Below the pieces are notes generated by a model. That model saw only the letters and a list, made by a program, of their open reading frames with translations, did no database searches and was not told the DNA's origin. Position numbers and translations under genes: made by a program. Shown in pieces: positions 23,932 to 35,566 of a stretch of 64,000 nucleotides of DNA; position 1 is the first letter of the stretch; every line of letters begins with the position of its first letter. Source of the stretch: Helichrysum umbraculigerum (lineage: Eukaryota > Streptophyta > Magnoliopsida > Asterales > Asteraceae). The DNA is taken from contig CATIUR010000001.1 in the NCBI GenBank assembly GCA_949592205.1, forward strand, positions 76,898,059-76,962,058, given 5' to 3'.

Positions 23932-25837
23932 TTTACAAGGGTATATGAATAAAATATGCAACGAACTGCCCAAAAATTGTTTAATCATGCAACCTACCCA
24001 TTTAATTGTTTAAGTATGTAACAGACCAGATGATTTCGTATTGGGATCTTTGCGAAGTCGTTTTTGACCAGTTGAAGTTTGAAATGAAAAAGCTGATGCG
24101 TACACATCAGATGCCACCTCGTTTTTTTCCACGCCATAGGTACATCTGGCTTCCACCTCATATTTAATGTTGATATAAGTGACTTCCCCCTTTCTTTTTT
24201 CACCTTTAAACCCAAATCGACGTTTGATTGTAAACACACGACGTCTTCCTCAGTTTCTTTCAATTCCAAGCTCGTAATTGATCTTCCAACCCACTGCAAC
24301 TGTAATCTTCCATTGTTGTTGAAGAAACACACCTCGTGGATCGCTACCAACTATGCACGACGCTTCCTGACTTGCCCCAATTCGATGGTTAGTGTATTAT
24401 TTTTGGTTGAACCTGAATGTAGTGTAATTAACTTATAATTATTATCGTTTGTGGTTTATTTGTTGTTTAGTGTGTGTCGAAAAGGTGCAATGCGTATTGG
24501 TTCATTGATGAAGAACTACAAAACAATTCATAACAGTCAACAATTCACCCTTTACTTGACCCTTCAGAAAACAACCATCTAGTCCAATGACCCTCCTACA
24601 ACCATCCTGCCAACCATCTTTGACAACCTTAAAACAAATATACATTCTCTTAAAATACGTATCACTACAATTTCCTTTCTCTTCGATCACTAGCTTCACT
24701 GTTGACCCACGGTTACTGTCCAGTAATGCTTGCGTATAGTCCCACAACCTAGCATAATACTCCTTTAAACCCCCTCATGATCAAATATGGACCTTTGTTT
24801 TGCTTTCCTACATACAATCATGCTAACATTAATCATAAGCCTTTTCTTACAATCTGCCCTAATAGCTCAGTAAGTTAACTTCTTTTTTTCCGAAATCTCT
24901 TGGGCATAATACTTAGCAATCCACTTAAAATTGACCAATGAGATTAAGTCAAAGTTTCTGTTACACTTGTGTGTTGGAATTAAACTCTTTATCTGAAAAG
25001 ATCTTTCACTTGACATCTATGTGGCCTATAGCCAAAATGGACACTCTGCCTTTCCAGTTTTGTTTTCCTTCGCCGGTGTATCAACCTTCTTTCCCTTACT
25101 CTTACTTTTGCTCTTCTTACCCTTACCTTTGTTTTAAGTTGCACCTTTCTTGGATTTCCACATTTCTTTGGGGTTCCGCCTTTCTTTTGGGTTTTGTTCA
25201 GTAATTAATGGTCATATAACAAATACGAAGAAAAAGAATTAAAAACATTACACAATTTTTATTCTAAAATTAGAGTTTCCCAAATTAGGGTTTCAAAATT
25301 AAGGGCTTTTCACTGAAAACGTCTCTATTCAACCACATTTAACTTCCTCTTCAACAATTAATAGGTAAAATTATGAAAACCCTAATTTTTTATAATTATT
25401 TATTTTCAAAATTAGGGTTTCCAATTTAAGCTCAAAACTAAACAAAATGAACGGATCAATGTGTTGATTAGTTTCATACCTTACTTGAATAATGTGAAAT
25501 ACGGCATTAAAGTCTGAATCTTGGTTGGATTTGCATGAAGTTGTGTGAACAATAAATGAGAGTGAGCGGGAACGAGGGAGTAGAAATCGATGAGTTTTTA
25601 TTTTGAATGAGGTAATGTTGACTTTTAAAATTAATTTATTAACTATATCATTTAATTACATTTTCTACATAACAAAAATTATCCACGTTACATGTAGAAA
25701 AAAAAAACAAAAAGTGCAAGTTTACCGGGGCAACCGGTAAATGATTTTCGTAGTACTCATAATGGTATGAAAATATCACATATTTGAACAATTAAATGGG
25801 TGGGTTGCATATTTTATTCATTTATCCTTTTTACAAT
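23932..25837 (-). mobile_element. Decayed MULE with ~90-bp terminal inverted repeats
   Basis: The left end (GAATAAAATATGCAAC ... CTACCCATTTAATTGTTTAA) is repeated inverted at the right end (TTGAACAATTAAATGGGTGG, GTTGCATATTTTATTC). A MuDR-type transposase fragment lies between on the minus strand, so the whole unit reads as a deleted Mutator-like element. Confidence 0.65.
24502..25052 (-). pseudogene. MuDR/MULE transposase fragment
   Basis: The minus strand encodes pieces of a Mutator transposase in order: a CPFW... MSSERSFQIKSL segment of the Mut DNA-binding/zinc region, VNFKWIAKYYAQEI, NVSMIVCRKAKQRS, then LWDYTQALLDSNRGSTVKL and RRVIGLDGCFLKGQVKGELL just before the catalytic core. In-frame stops occur near 25035, 25025 and 24865, and a frameshift near 24770. 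The DDE core is missing. This is a dead relic. Confidence 0.8.
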
Positions 25838-26311
25838 GATTCTAAAAAAGTAGCGATAATGTTTTTCAATCAAAATGCAAATGGAAATGGAGGTTACTTG
25901 TAGAATGAGTGAAGTCATTACCTTCACTTGTTACAGAGTTTGTAGGGTGTTGCAGAATGTTACAGAGTTTGTAGGTTGTTGCAGAATTTTATTAATACGT
26001 GACCCCAAACAAGAGACCGTATAACCATAGCTAGTTATACCCCACAACAATAAACACATTAGATACAAAGTAAAATGCAGTAAAGATTACGTGAAAAGTA
26101 AACGGACACGCAAATATAACGTGGTTATATCCTATCTACTCCACTGCTTTAATCCACGGCCAAACTAGAGAGAAATCTTATTATTTTCGCAGGTGTTGGG
26201 GTTACAAATACCTAGGGTTACATTATATAAGGAAACAAACTTGCAGAAAATGTTTCCTAGCCGCCACAAGTTCGTGCCACACACTAATCATTTCGATAGT
26301 AAAATAATTAG

Positions 26312-26373
<62 letters not shown>

Positions 26374-26730
26374 CACCTGTTTCAATATATAGCGCCACAC
26401 TGTCATTTCATCACGCGGCGAAGTCTTCAGCAAAATACCATTCTTCGAATCTGCTTAAAGGATCGCATCTCAATTACCTTTCTTCGAGTCGCGACTTCCA
26501 ATCCATCGGCCAAACTCTTCAAGGTTGTCATAGATGCAAATGCCTGGGTTTTAATTGTAAAGATAAAAATAAATTTTCCACTTTAGCAACACAAGGTGAG
26601 TTGGCAAGCCATGTCAACTAAACATATCAAAAAAGAAAAGATTTACCGGCTCTACAGTTTTCTATGTTTACCGGATACATTAAATGCGTGCTATAACAAG
26701 TTACATATACAATAGTCATGATGTGAAGTT
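25838..26730. other. Spacer with (TA)n, no recognised gene
   Basis: Contains a (TA)n tract (26315-26372) and a duplicated TGTTACAGAGTTTGTAGG phrase (25930-25980). The open frame that runs through the TA tract is not considered coding. Confidence 0.4.
26315..26372. repeat. (TA)n microsatellite
   Basis: About 29 TA repeats. Confidence 0.9.
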
Positions 26731-26787
26731 TATTAGAGTATGTTATGTTAAGTTAGCATCGCCCAGCCCGATTGTACAGATGGGCTA

Positions 26788-27422
26788 TGTTGGGACATGT
26801 ATTTGTGACAACAAATCTAGCTTGTAATAGTACTAGTGATTATTGTAATCAAGTGTGTACAATTGATTTTGAATTGTAATGATATTAGTTTGTTGTTAAT
26901 ATTCGTTAAATATATTAGTAAGATAAAGTGTTAGACGAATATCGAGAATGAAAATGCAAACTAAAGTCTGTCTGCGAGACGAGATCTCAAGTCGCAGGAT
27001 TTGGTTCTGCGAGTCGAGATCTGGGCTCGCAAAGGTGGCAACGAACCGAGCTGATATTAAAGGTGGCGACGAACCGAGATCAGTTATGGGTTTGGTTTGG
27101 GCTGTGAAGTCAGTCGACTCGCAGAGCCCATCGGGCTGCGAGTCGAGTCGAGCAGATTCATATAAATACATAATTAGGTCAAATTGTTTTATAACTTTTG
27201 CAATTCGAATTTCCAGAGCATTATAGACGATATCAAGCATTCTTAAGGTTAGGTATTGATCGATTAACATTAATTAATCGATACAAAACCTTGTTGATTA
27301 ATCAATTCGCTATTATCATCAAAAACAATTCATTCACAATCCGTGAACCAAGTATTAAGGAATTCCGCGCCTTAATACCTAAAGATAACCTCGTTATCGA
27401 TCCTAATACATACGGACTTACA
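26788..27422 (+). repeat. 5' LTR of element 1
   Basis: 635 bp, TGTTGGGACATG ... ACTTACA. TATAAATA at 27161-27168 is the likely promoter TATA. The U3 part contains repeated CTGCGAGTCGAG and ACGAACCGAG words. The mate at 44211-44845 ends ACTTAAA instead of ACTTACA. Confidence 0.92.
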
Positions 27423-27424
27423 AT

Positions 27425-27436
27425 TGGTATCAGAGC
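27425..27436 (+). other. Primer binding site (initiator Met tRNA)
   Basis: TGGTATCAGAGC begins two bases after the LTR end. It is the standard complement to the 3' end of plant initiator Met tRNA used by copia elements. Confidence 0.92.
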
Positions 27437-27624
27437 TTTCGGGCTAAATACTATTAAGTTCGAGGTTTTCGGATAATAACGGTTGATTTAGGGTTGTTGG
27501 TACGTGCAATAGTGCGTAAAAACGATCAATATCAGTCTCTGGAAGTGTTTAGGTTAGTTTTCGACCGAAATCTTAGGGTTTAAGTCGATCAAAAACCTAA
27601 AATTTTCGTGTTTGGGGTTTTCAG

Positions 27625-27850
27625 CCGATTCTGCAAACCGAGTTCAATCCCACGAACCGAGTTCAATTCAACGAACTGAGTTCAATCCCACGAACTGAGT
27701 TCAATCTCACGAACTGAGTTCAATCCCACAAACTAAGTTCAATCCCACGAACTGAGTTCCATCCTGCGAACCGAGTTCCATCCTGCGAATTGAGTTCTGT
27801 CCTGCGAACTGAGTTCTTTTTCTGCGAGTCGAGTTTCTGCGAACTGAACT
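27625..27850 (+). repeat. ~21-bp tandem array in the untranslated leader
   Basis: About ten degenerate copies of a CGAACTGAGTTCAATCCCA unit run up to the gag start. The same CGAACCGAG word is present in the LTR. Confidence 0.85.
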
Positions 27851-27879
27851 TTCTGATTGTTAATTTTTGAAACAATAAA

Positions 27880-30714
27880 ATGTCTGATCTTAGTAAAATG
27901 ATCGAGATGGAACACGAGGTGGGAAAATCAAACGTTCCACCTAAGTTGTTGAAGATCGAAGATTACTATAACTGGAAGGACATATTTGAATCTTACTGTA
28001 GATTCCATGATCTGTCAATCTGGATGTGTATCAAGAATGGATACACGGCACCTACTCAAACTGTTCAAAATGCTATTGTGGTCCTTACTTATCAGAACAT
28101 GAGTGACCAACAGAAGGAAGAATACAAGTCTGAAAATCGAGCTCATTCTTGTATTAAAATGTGTCTTCCAAAGGAAATCGCTCATAAGCTGAAGTCTTTT
28201 CATACTGCAAGAACGCTCTGGGAAGCTCTTGAGAAAAGAGGTGAGGGAAGTCCACAAGTGAGAGCTGGAAAGAAGAATCTTCTCAAGAAGCAGTTTACCA
28301 TATTTAAAGATTTGAAGGGAGAAGATCTTGATGGATATTTTACTCGTTTATACCATTTGCTAAGTGAGCTAGAATACCGTGAAATCATTGTAGAAGAAGT
28401 TGATAAAACCGACAAGTTTATTGAGGGTTTGCCTTCTAAGTGGGAAATGTATGGTGTTATGATCAAGGATAACGAAACTAGATATGCTACCATTACCTTA
28501 AAGCAGGTCATTGACAAGCTCAGAGGTTATGATTTCACCAAAAAGTCAAGAGATTCCGATTCTGATCAGGTTCAGAACCCTGGGTTATATCATGGAAAAA
28601 CAAATCATTCGACTTCGTCTTCTAGTTCGACCACTGCATTGTTAGTTGGTGATACTGGTGAAAATGGTGAAATGATATCTGAAGATCTTTGTTTTATTTC
28701 TTCCTTTAGTGATGAAACAAAAGGAAAAAGTACTGAGAAGTCACCTCAAGAGCATCAGAAGATGCCTATGAGTGTGAAATCTGCGGAACAACAACTTTCT
28801 GTTCTTGCCTCCTTTGTTGCTTCATATGAGAATTACATTCAGAGTAAAATCAATGATCCGATTTTTTTTTTTGATGAAGATTATGATCAAATTGACTCTG
28901 ATTATCTTGAAGAAATAGATCTCCAGGATCAACTGGCTATGTTATCAAGGAGAGTGAAAATTTTCTTGAAGAAGAATGGTAGAAAAGTAGTTGGCAACCG
29001 ATCAGGGTTTGATAAAACCAAGATCAAGTGTTTCAACTGTCACGGTATTGGACACTTTGCTCGTGAGTGCCAAAGACCTAAGGTAGAAGCTGGTAGTGGA
29101 AAACAAGGTTCGGGAAGCAATCTTGCTTCCAAAGCTTTGGTGGTTAAGCAGTTAGATGGATCTTATGATTGGAAAGCTCAGTCAGAAGAAGAAGCTTTGA
29201 TGGCTGAGATTGAAGATCAAGAGACAACTGCTGGATCAATGTCCTACATGCCCACTGATGTAGAACAAGGAGTAGAGGTGCCTGAGTCTGAAGTGAAGAC
29301 AAGTGATGAGGATGTGCTGTACATGGATTCAAATGCTGAAATGAGTCCAGATGATTTTGTGGCACACATGGCTGAAGTACAAACTGACAAGAAAAGGGTA
29401 TGTTTGGATATTCTTACTCTTGCTGATGTTTGTTATTTAGTTACTCATTTGCAATCTCAATTAAGTGTTTTATCTGTTTTAAACCAAAATCTGCTATCCC
29501 AAGTTAGTGCTTTAACTGATTCTAATAGGTCTATGATATCTGAATTTGAACAAGCTAAATGTGATGTCCTAAGGTTAAGTACAGATAAGGTAGATCTTAA
29601 GAATAAGATTAAGTCTGATGTTTCTGATAAGACTGCACTTAGAGATACCATTAAAGAAAAGGCTGTAATCATAGATGGACTCTATATAAACATCAACGAC
29701 TTAAATCAAACAATAGCTAATAAGGATAGAGAGTTAGCTGAGCTTAAACAGAAGTTAGTAGAGCAAGATCGGAAGATAGAAAACTACACAACTTTAGAAA
29801 TGGACAAAATGCTAGAAGCTCAACGTAGTGTAAAGGACAAGACTGGGATAGGATATAATGATGTGCCTCATCCTTTTAATGCCTATTACACTAGTAACTC
29901 TATAGATTCTGAAATGACAGATGCTAATCCTAAGATTTTAGTAACTAATGACCCTGAAAAGTCAGAGGCACAGAAGGATGTTATTAAGAACCTATCACCA
30001 GATAATAGTAAGGTTTCTCATTTCACCAAAATACAGTTTGTATCGGGTGGAGTGATTAATGATACTAAGACTGATGATAAGGTTGATAAGGAACAAAAAT
30101 CTAAACCTTTAGTGCCTAACACTCCGGATGAGAAAGCAAAAGTTAGTAAATCACGAAAACAGATGTCTTGCTTTAAATGTCACCAAAAGGGACATGTTGC
30201 TTCGTGTTGTCCTAACAAGAAGCCGGAAGCATCACATAAGTTAGTGATTGATGAAAAGACACCGACTGACTCTAGTACGATTGTAGATAGGTTAGATACC
30301 AAACCTAAGTTAGGTAATAAACCTGTTAACATTCTTAAAAGAGAAGGTAAACATAGTGTCTCCCCACCTAAGCCTAAACGACCATATACTCTAAGTGATA
30401 ATTCTTTAAATAAGCCTAGGGATATGACACCGTCGAGGTTTAGAACTCAAGGTAGAAGCCATAGTCATTTTGAGAATGGTTCTACTTCGCGATCACATGG
30501 GCTTAATTATAATTATCATAATAGAGCTCAGAATTTAGTGCCTAGGAGGTTTTCCTCAAATTCACCTCTTAAGGTTGATCGTCCACAAACTCAAGCATCT
30601 TCTAAAGTAACCAAAGCTCCTGATGGGAAGGATGGTTATTTTAAAGAGCTTAAGTTTGTTGATGATAAGGGACAAACCAAGACCGTAATGGCTTGGGTCC
30701 CTCTTGACAACTGA
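27880..30714 (+). CDS. Gag of element 1, two zinc knuckles, intact
   Basis: 944 aa. Gag forms the particle and packages the RNA. The N-terminal third carries a copia-type gag domain (LKIEDYYNWKDIFESYCRFH; later LDGYFTRLYHLLSELEYRE). Two CX2CX4HX4C knuckles are present: C384-C387-H392-C397 (CFNCHGIGHFAREC) and C764-C767-H772-C777 (CFKCHQKGHVASCC). A long Leu/Lys/Asp-rich stretch (about 520-650) looks like a coiled coil. The C-terminus ends KTVMAWVPLDN, matching the second element's KSVKAWVSISN. The frame has no break. The size, well above simple copia gags, fits Sireviruses. The 3' end overlaps the pol frame by 11 nt in a different frame. Confidence 0.92.
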   Translation: MSDLSKMIEMEHEVGKSNVPPKLLKIEDYYNWKDIFESYCRFHDLSIWMCIKNGYTAPTQTVQNAIVVLTYQNMSDQQKEEYKSENRAHSCIKMCLPKEIAHKLKSFHTARTLWEALEKRGEGSPQVRAGKKNLLKKQFTIFKDLKGEDLDGYFTRLYHLLSELEYREIIVEEVDKTDKFIEGLPSKWEMYGVMIKDNETRYATITLKQVIDKLRGYDFTKKSRDSDSDQVQNPGLYHGKTNHSTSSSSSTTALLVGDTGENGEMISEDLCFISSFSDETKGKSTEKSPQEHQKMPMSVKSAEQQLSVLASFVASYENYIQSKINDPIFFFDEDYDQIDSDYLEEIDLQDQLAMLSRRVKIFLKKNGRKVVGNRSGFDKTKIKCFNCHGIGHFARECQRPKVEAGSGKQGSGSNLASKALVVKQLDGSYDWKAQSEEEALMAEIEDQETTAGSMSYMPTDVEQGVEVPESEVKTSDEDVLYMDSNAEMSPDDFVAHMAEVQTDKKRVCLDILTLADVCYLVTHLQSQLSVLSVLNQNLLSQVSALTDSNRSMISEFEQAKCDVLRLSTDKVDLKNKIKSDVSDKTALRDTIKEKAVIIDGLYININDLNQTIANKDRELAELKQKLVEQDRKIENYTTLEMDKMLEAQRSVKDKTGIGYNDVPHPFNAYYTSNSIDSEMTDANPKILVTNDPEKSEAQKDVIKNLSPDNSKVSHFTKIQFVSGGVINDTKTDDKVDKEQKSKPLVPNTPDEKAKVSKSRKQMSCFKCHQKGHVASCCPNKKPEASHKLVIDEKTPTDSSTIVDRLDTKPKLGNKPVNILKREGKHSVSPPKPKRPYTLSDNSLNKPRDMTPSRFRTQGRSHSHFENGSTSRSHGLNYNYHNRAQNLVPRRFSSNSPLKVDRPQTQASSKVTKAPDGKDGYFKELKFVDDKGQTKTVMAWVPLDN

Positions 30715-33700
30715 TCGTATTATGTGTTATGTGCAGGAGCATGCTGTGAACAAGGATAGCTGGTGGTATGTAGACAGTGGATACTCAAGACACATGACAG
30801 GAGAACGAAGTCTATTGACAGACTTCAAAGAAGGTCTCAAGCAAAAAGTCAATTTTGCAGGAGATAAAGGAGGAGTGATTACGGGAAAAGGAAAAGTTTC
30901 AAATGGAACTTTGACTCTTGAGGATGTGAACTATGTTGAAGAACTAACTCACAACCTAGTGAGTGTTTCCCAAGTCTGTGATAAAGGTCATCCAGTTTAT
31001 TTTAATGAAAAGGAAGCCTTAGTCCTGAAGCCGGGTTTCATAATTCCCGAGAAATGGATATTGATGAGGGCACCAAGGAAGAAGGACATCTATGCAATCA
31101 ACATGGGTGTTCCTAACTCTTCAATGGTGTCTACATGTTTATTATCCAAGGCTTCGGAAGCAGATGCATTATTATGGCATAGGAGAATGGCACACCTGAA
31201 CTGGAGAAAGATGAATTGTATAACCAACAATGGTTTGGTTCTAGGTGTACCACAAAAACGTTTCGAGTCTGAAGATAAGTGTGTTCCTTGCATGAAAGGA
31301 AAGCAGCACAAAAAACCACACAGATCTAAGACTGAAAACTCTATCTCCTCACCTTTTGAGTTGCTACAAATGGACCTCTTTGGCCCAATAAGCAAGAGAT
31401 GTCTAGGTGGCAAATGGTACTGTTTGGTTGTCACAGATGATTATTCTAGATTCTCGTGGGTATTCTTTTTGGGATCTAAGGATGAAACTCCAGGAATTCT
31501 AATTGAGTTCTTCGATCTAGTTGAGAATGTCTACAAAATGAGAGTAAAGCGTATTCGTAGTGACAATGGAACAGAGTTTAAGAATTCAACGTTGAATATA
31601 TATTGCTTAAGCAAAGGGATATTACATCAATTCAGTGCACCTTATGAACCTCAACAGAATGGTGTTGCTGAAAGGAAAAATAGGACGTTGATTGAAGCTG
31701 CAAGAACAATGCCTGCTGATTCAAAGCTTCCGGTCATCTTTTGGGCAGAAGCAGTAAATACAACATGTCATGTTCTCAATAGAGTTCTTACGGTTAAAAG
31801 ACATAACAAGACTTGTTATGAGCTTTTAAACAATAAGAAACCAAACTTAAAAGGGTTTGAACCCTTTGGAGTTTCATGCACCATATTAAAGACCGGACAT
31901 CAAGCTAAATTTGGTGAGAAGGCTGACGAAGGATTTTCCCTAGGTTATATGCCTAATTCGCCAAATAAAAGAGTCTTTAATAAAGTCACTGGACGTTTGG
32001 AAGTAGTTTATAATATTGAGGTTACGAGCTACTCACCTGATGTGCATAAGGGAGTTGATTGGAAATTTGATTATTCAGATCTCTTTGCATCATTTAAGGT
32101 TCCTATTAGTGACTATGTCAGTGATTCAGAGATAGCTGAACATTTAGTGTCTGAAGATGTGGATACTGGCCATACTTCAACATCGAGTGTTCCGAATTCT
32201 GGAATCAAGACAAATGTTGATCCAAATCAACCATCTACTAGTGGATCTCAGAAATCCAAAGTAGATACACCTCTAAATGAAGAAGAGCTGACTGAAAAAT
32301 TAGTGGATGAAATCCTCACTCCACTGAGAGAGTTAAGAATATCTATGGGTATTGATAACTCACAGTTAACTAAAGAGGGTGTACCAGATTTGGAAGATAT
32401 TCCTGAACAACATAGTGTTTTTGAGGAAATCGGTACTAACTTAGGAGATGAGATTCCAGTTGAGCCTGTTGCTTCAACTAGAACAAGTAAGAATCATCCT
32501 GTTGGAAACATTATCGGTGATATTAATACTCCGGTTCAAACAAGGACTCAATCAAAAGCTAGTACGTCTGAAAATTTAGAATACCAAAGCTTGTATACTG
32601 CATTGAAAGAGACAGGGATTCCTAATCAATGTCTACATTCATGCTTTATCTCACAAGTTGAGCCTAAAAATGTTCAAATGGCTTTAAAAGAAAGCTCGTA
32701 GGTAGAAGCAATGCAAGAGGAACTATCTCAGTTCACAAAATTACAAGTATGGGAGTTGGTTGACCTACCAAAGGGAGAATATCCAATTGGAACTAGATGG
32801 GTATTTAAGTGCAAGAGAGATGATAAGGGAATCGTTACTCGCAATAAAGCTCGTCTAGTGGTTCAAGGTTTTAATCAACAAGAGGGTATAGATTACAATG
32901 AAGTGTTTGCACCAGTTTCTAGGCTCGAAGCAATTAGAGTGTTCTTAGCATTCGCATCATATTATGGTATAAAGGTTTATCAGTTGGATGTTAAGAGTGC
33001 CTTCTTGTATGGCAAAGTGGAAGAATTGGTGTAAGTTTCACAACCGCTAGGGTTTGCTGATCCTGAGTCTCCAGATAGAGTATATCGACTGAATAAGGCT
33101 CTATATGGATTACATCAAGCACCAATGATGTGGTATGGAACACTATCAACGTATCTACTTGAGAATGGATTTACAAGAGGATCGATTGATAGTACACTAT
33201 TTGTAAAGTGGAAAAAGAAAGACTTTCTACTCGTGCAAGTTTATGTTGATGATATTATCTTTGGATCGTCTGATGAAAAGATGTGTCATGAATTCGAGAA
33301 AGTCATGAGAAAATGGTTTGAAATGTCTGCAATGGGAGAGTTGAATTTCTTCTTAGGATTACAAGTTGATCAAAAGAAGGATGGATTCTTTATTCATCAA
33401 TCTAAATATACATATGAGCTATTAGAACGCTTTAAGATGGATGAAAGTAAGGTCTACAATACTCCAATTCCAGTCAATCATGGATTAGGTCCAGATACAT
33501 CGAGTGATGATGTGGATCCAACTCTTTATAGAGCCATGATCGGATCACTAATGTATTTAACAGCCTCTAGGCCTGACATAATGTTTGCTGTTTGTTTATG
33601 CGCAAGATATCAGGCTAATCCGAAAGAGTCACACATGCAAGCTGTTAAACGAATATTTCGTTACCTCAAAGGGAAACCTAAGATGGGTCTTTGGTATCCG

Positions 33701-34186
33701 ACTGATGGAGACTTAGATCTCGTTGATTATACTGATTCGGATTATGGAGGATGCAATCAGAATAGGAAATCTACGACCGGAGGATGTCAATTCCTAGGAG
33801 GTAGATTAGTATCCTGGCAGTGCAAGAAGCAAACCTCGGTAGCCATTTCTACATGTGAAGCTGAGTATGTTGCAGCTGGCAGCTGTTGCTCTCAAGTTCT
33901 ATGGATTTAATAGCAACTGCGGGATTACGGGTTAAATATAACTAATACTCCTATGATGATTGATAATGAAATTACTATGTCGATCACCAATAATCCGGTG
34001 AAGCACAGTAAAACTAAGCATATTGATATTCGACATCATTTTAATAGAGATTGTGCTGAAAAGAAAATGATAAGGTTAGTTAAGGTTCCGACTACGGATA
34101 ACTTAGCAGACCTCTACACAAAGGCGTTCGACAGAGCAAGATTTGAGACTTTGGTTCAACTGAATGGAATGAGAAATCCAGAGTGA
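30704..34186 (+). pseudogene. Pol of element 1 (protease-integrase-RT-RNase H), four nonsense codons
   Basis: Pol processes the polyprotein, copies RNA into DNA and integrates it. Protease motif WYVDSGYSRHMTG (the usual Cys after DSG is Tyr). The HHCC zinc region follows (LLWHRRMAHLNW ... CVPCMKGKQ). Integrase catalytic D224, D287 and E323 are spaced DX35E. The RT has YVDD at 33242-33253, and the RNase H has TDSDYGG and CEAEYVAAGS. Breaks: TAG 32699-32701, TAA 33032-33034, and adjacent TAA TAG at 33908-33913; all are single-base changes from sense codons at positions intact in element 2. Otherwise the frame is continuous from the junction to 34186. Pol cannot be made whole from this copy. Confidence 0.9.
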
Positions 34187-35566
34187 TTAGTCTTCCAAGG
34201 GTATTTTTGTAATAGTTAGTATTTCTCTGTGTTACAAAAAAAAAAAAAAAAAGGCGTATGGCATTCATTTGCTTGTTACCTAAGGGGAATCGCCTTCATT
34301 AAAGAATATAAAATTCTTTAAAATGTTTAAGTTTTTATCTGCAAAAACTAAGGGAAATGATAGTACATTAGGAGAATAAGCTACACAATAATAAGCTTAA
34401 GTCCTAAGTGTGATATGTTAGTAGGTTCAAATAAAGTTACTTTAGAACTACAGCGGTTCTATCAGGTATGTGTTTATATTTATTTGATTATACACCTATA
34501 TCCACAAGTTATAATTTGTCTATTTTATTTAAAAGATTAGATGGCTTCATTATATGATGTACTGGTAGGCAAATTATACAACATTTTCTAAGCCTTAAGA
34601 AGTTTATTAATTACTTATTTATTATCTTATGTTACTATTCTATGATGTATGACATCAGTCTTAATTGTTGAATGATGGTATTGCCATACACTGTTATCAT
34701 GCATTTTTAATTTAAATTGACAAATAGTAGCAATATGGGTATTAACTTAATTACTGGTAACTTTGTTGTACTGAGTACAGATCTGAAGCCTTTAATTAGG
34801 TTAATATTCTCAAATGTATTTTGAATTATGCTAGAAGGGATTCGCTGTTGTACTAAGTACATACTTGGATAACATAGCATATTCAAGGTATGTCTGCTAT
34901 TTGTCTAACCTTAAAATTCAAGTGTATGTTATATGTTTCGAAAAGATACATTATTTAGTAACCGCTACCTTGAAATTCAACGATGCAGTGTTATGAGTTT
35001 TACTTGAAATTCTTCAGTATGTTATATAATAGGAAGCACTTGATAATATTCATACTAACAATAATGTGTTTGCTTAGAAAGTCGCGTATAATTTGTTTAT
35101 GTGGATCATAATACCGGTAATTGTCTTGAACTGTCTATAATTAAAAATATTCACGTTAAGTGAGTAATACATTTATTAATTATGCTATGTGGATAAATGT
35201 ACCTAAGATATAGTTTTATAAATATAAATGTATAAATGATAAACTTAGTTGTAATTTTATAATAATTTATTTGAATTTCATAAGGTATGTATACTAACAA
35301 TCAACTTAGACTTTTTAATAAATTTTAAATAGCTTGTTCTTTCTAATATAATCACTAAGCAGTTAAATTCTTATTCGTTTGAGTAATGTACTTTATTTTA
35401 TTGAAGTAATTAATAAAATGATACTTGATACCACTGTTAGTTTATATGTTTTGTGTTATTTTATCTTTTAGCTTTATGTTAATATAAAGTAATTTTAATT
35501 TTATTTTATTTTTATATTTTTAAATATTACCCTTTGGAAGTAAATTATGCTGAATAATTGTCTCTA
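34187..35566 (+). other. Post-pol non-coding region of element 1
   Basis: Starts with a spacer and a poly(A) tract (about 34237-34251). A block (34355-34670) then shares ordered words with element 2: ATGATAGTACAT, TTAGTAGGTT, GATGTACTGGTAGGCA, TATTATCTTATG and TATGATGTATGAC. Two palindromes, TGTACTGAGTACA (34767-34779) and TGTACTAAGTACA (34849-34861), follow. No open frame of interest. Confidence 0.6.

Noticed and set aside
24938..25204. Plus-strand 88-aa frame in the MULE
   Set aside because: It is the complement of the transposase relic read on the minus strand.
26948..27226. Open frames on both strands inside the LTRs of element 1 (also 44319-44693)
   Set aside because: They occur identically in both LTRs, overlap the promoter and have no protein family features.
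27425..27436. tRNA gene at the primer site
   Set aside because: Only the 12-nt complement to a tRNA 3' end is present; no cloverleaf around it.
27625..27850. CRISPR-like regular repeats
   Set aside because: The 21-bp units are contiguous and degenerate with no unique spacers, and lie in a retrotransposon leader of a plant.
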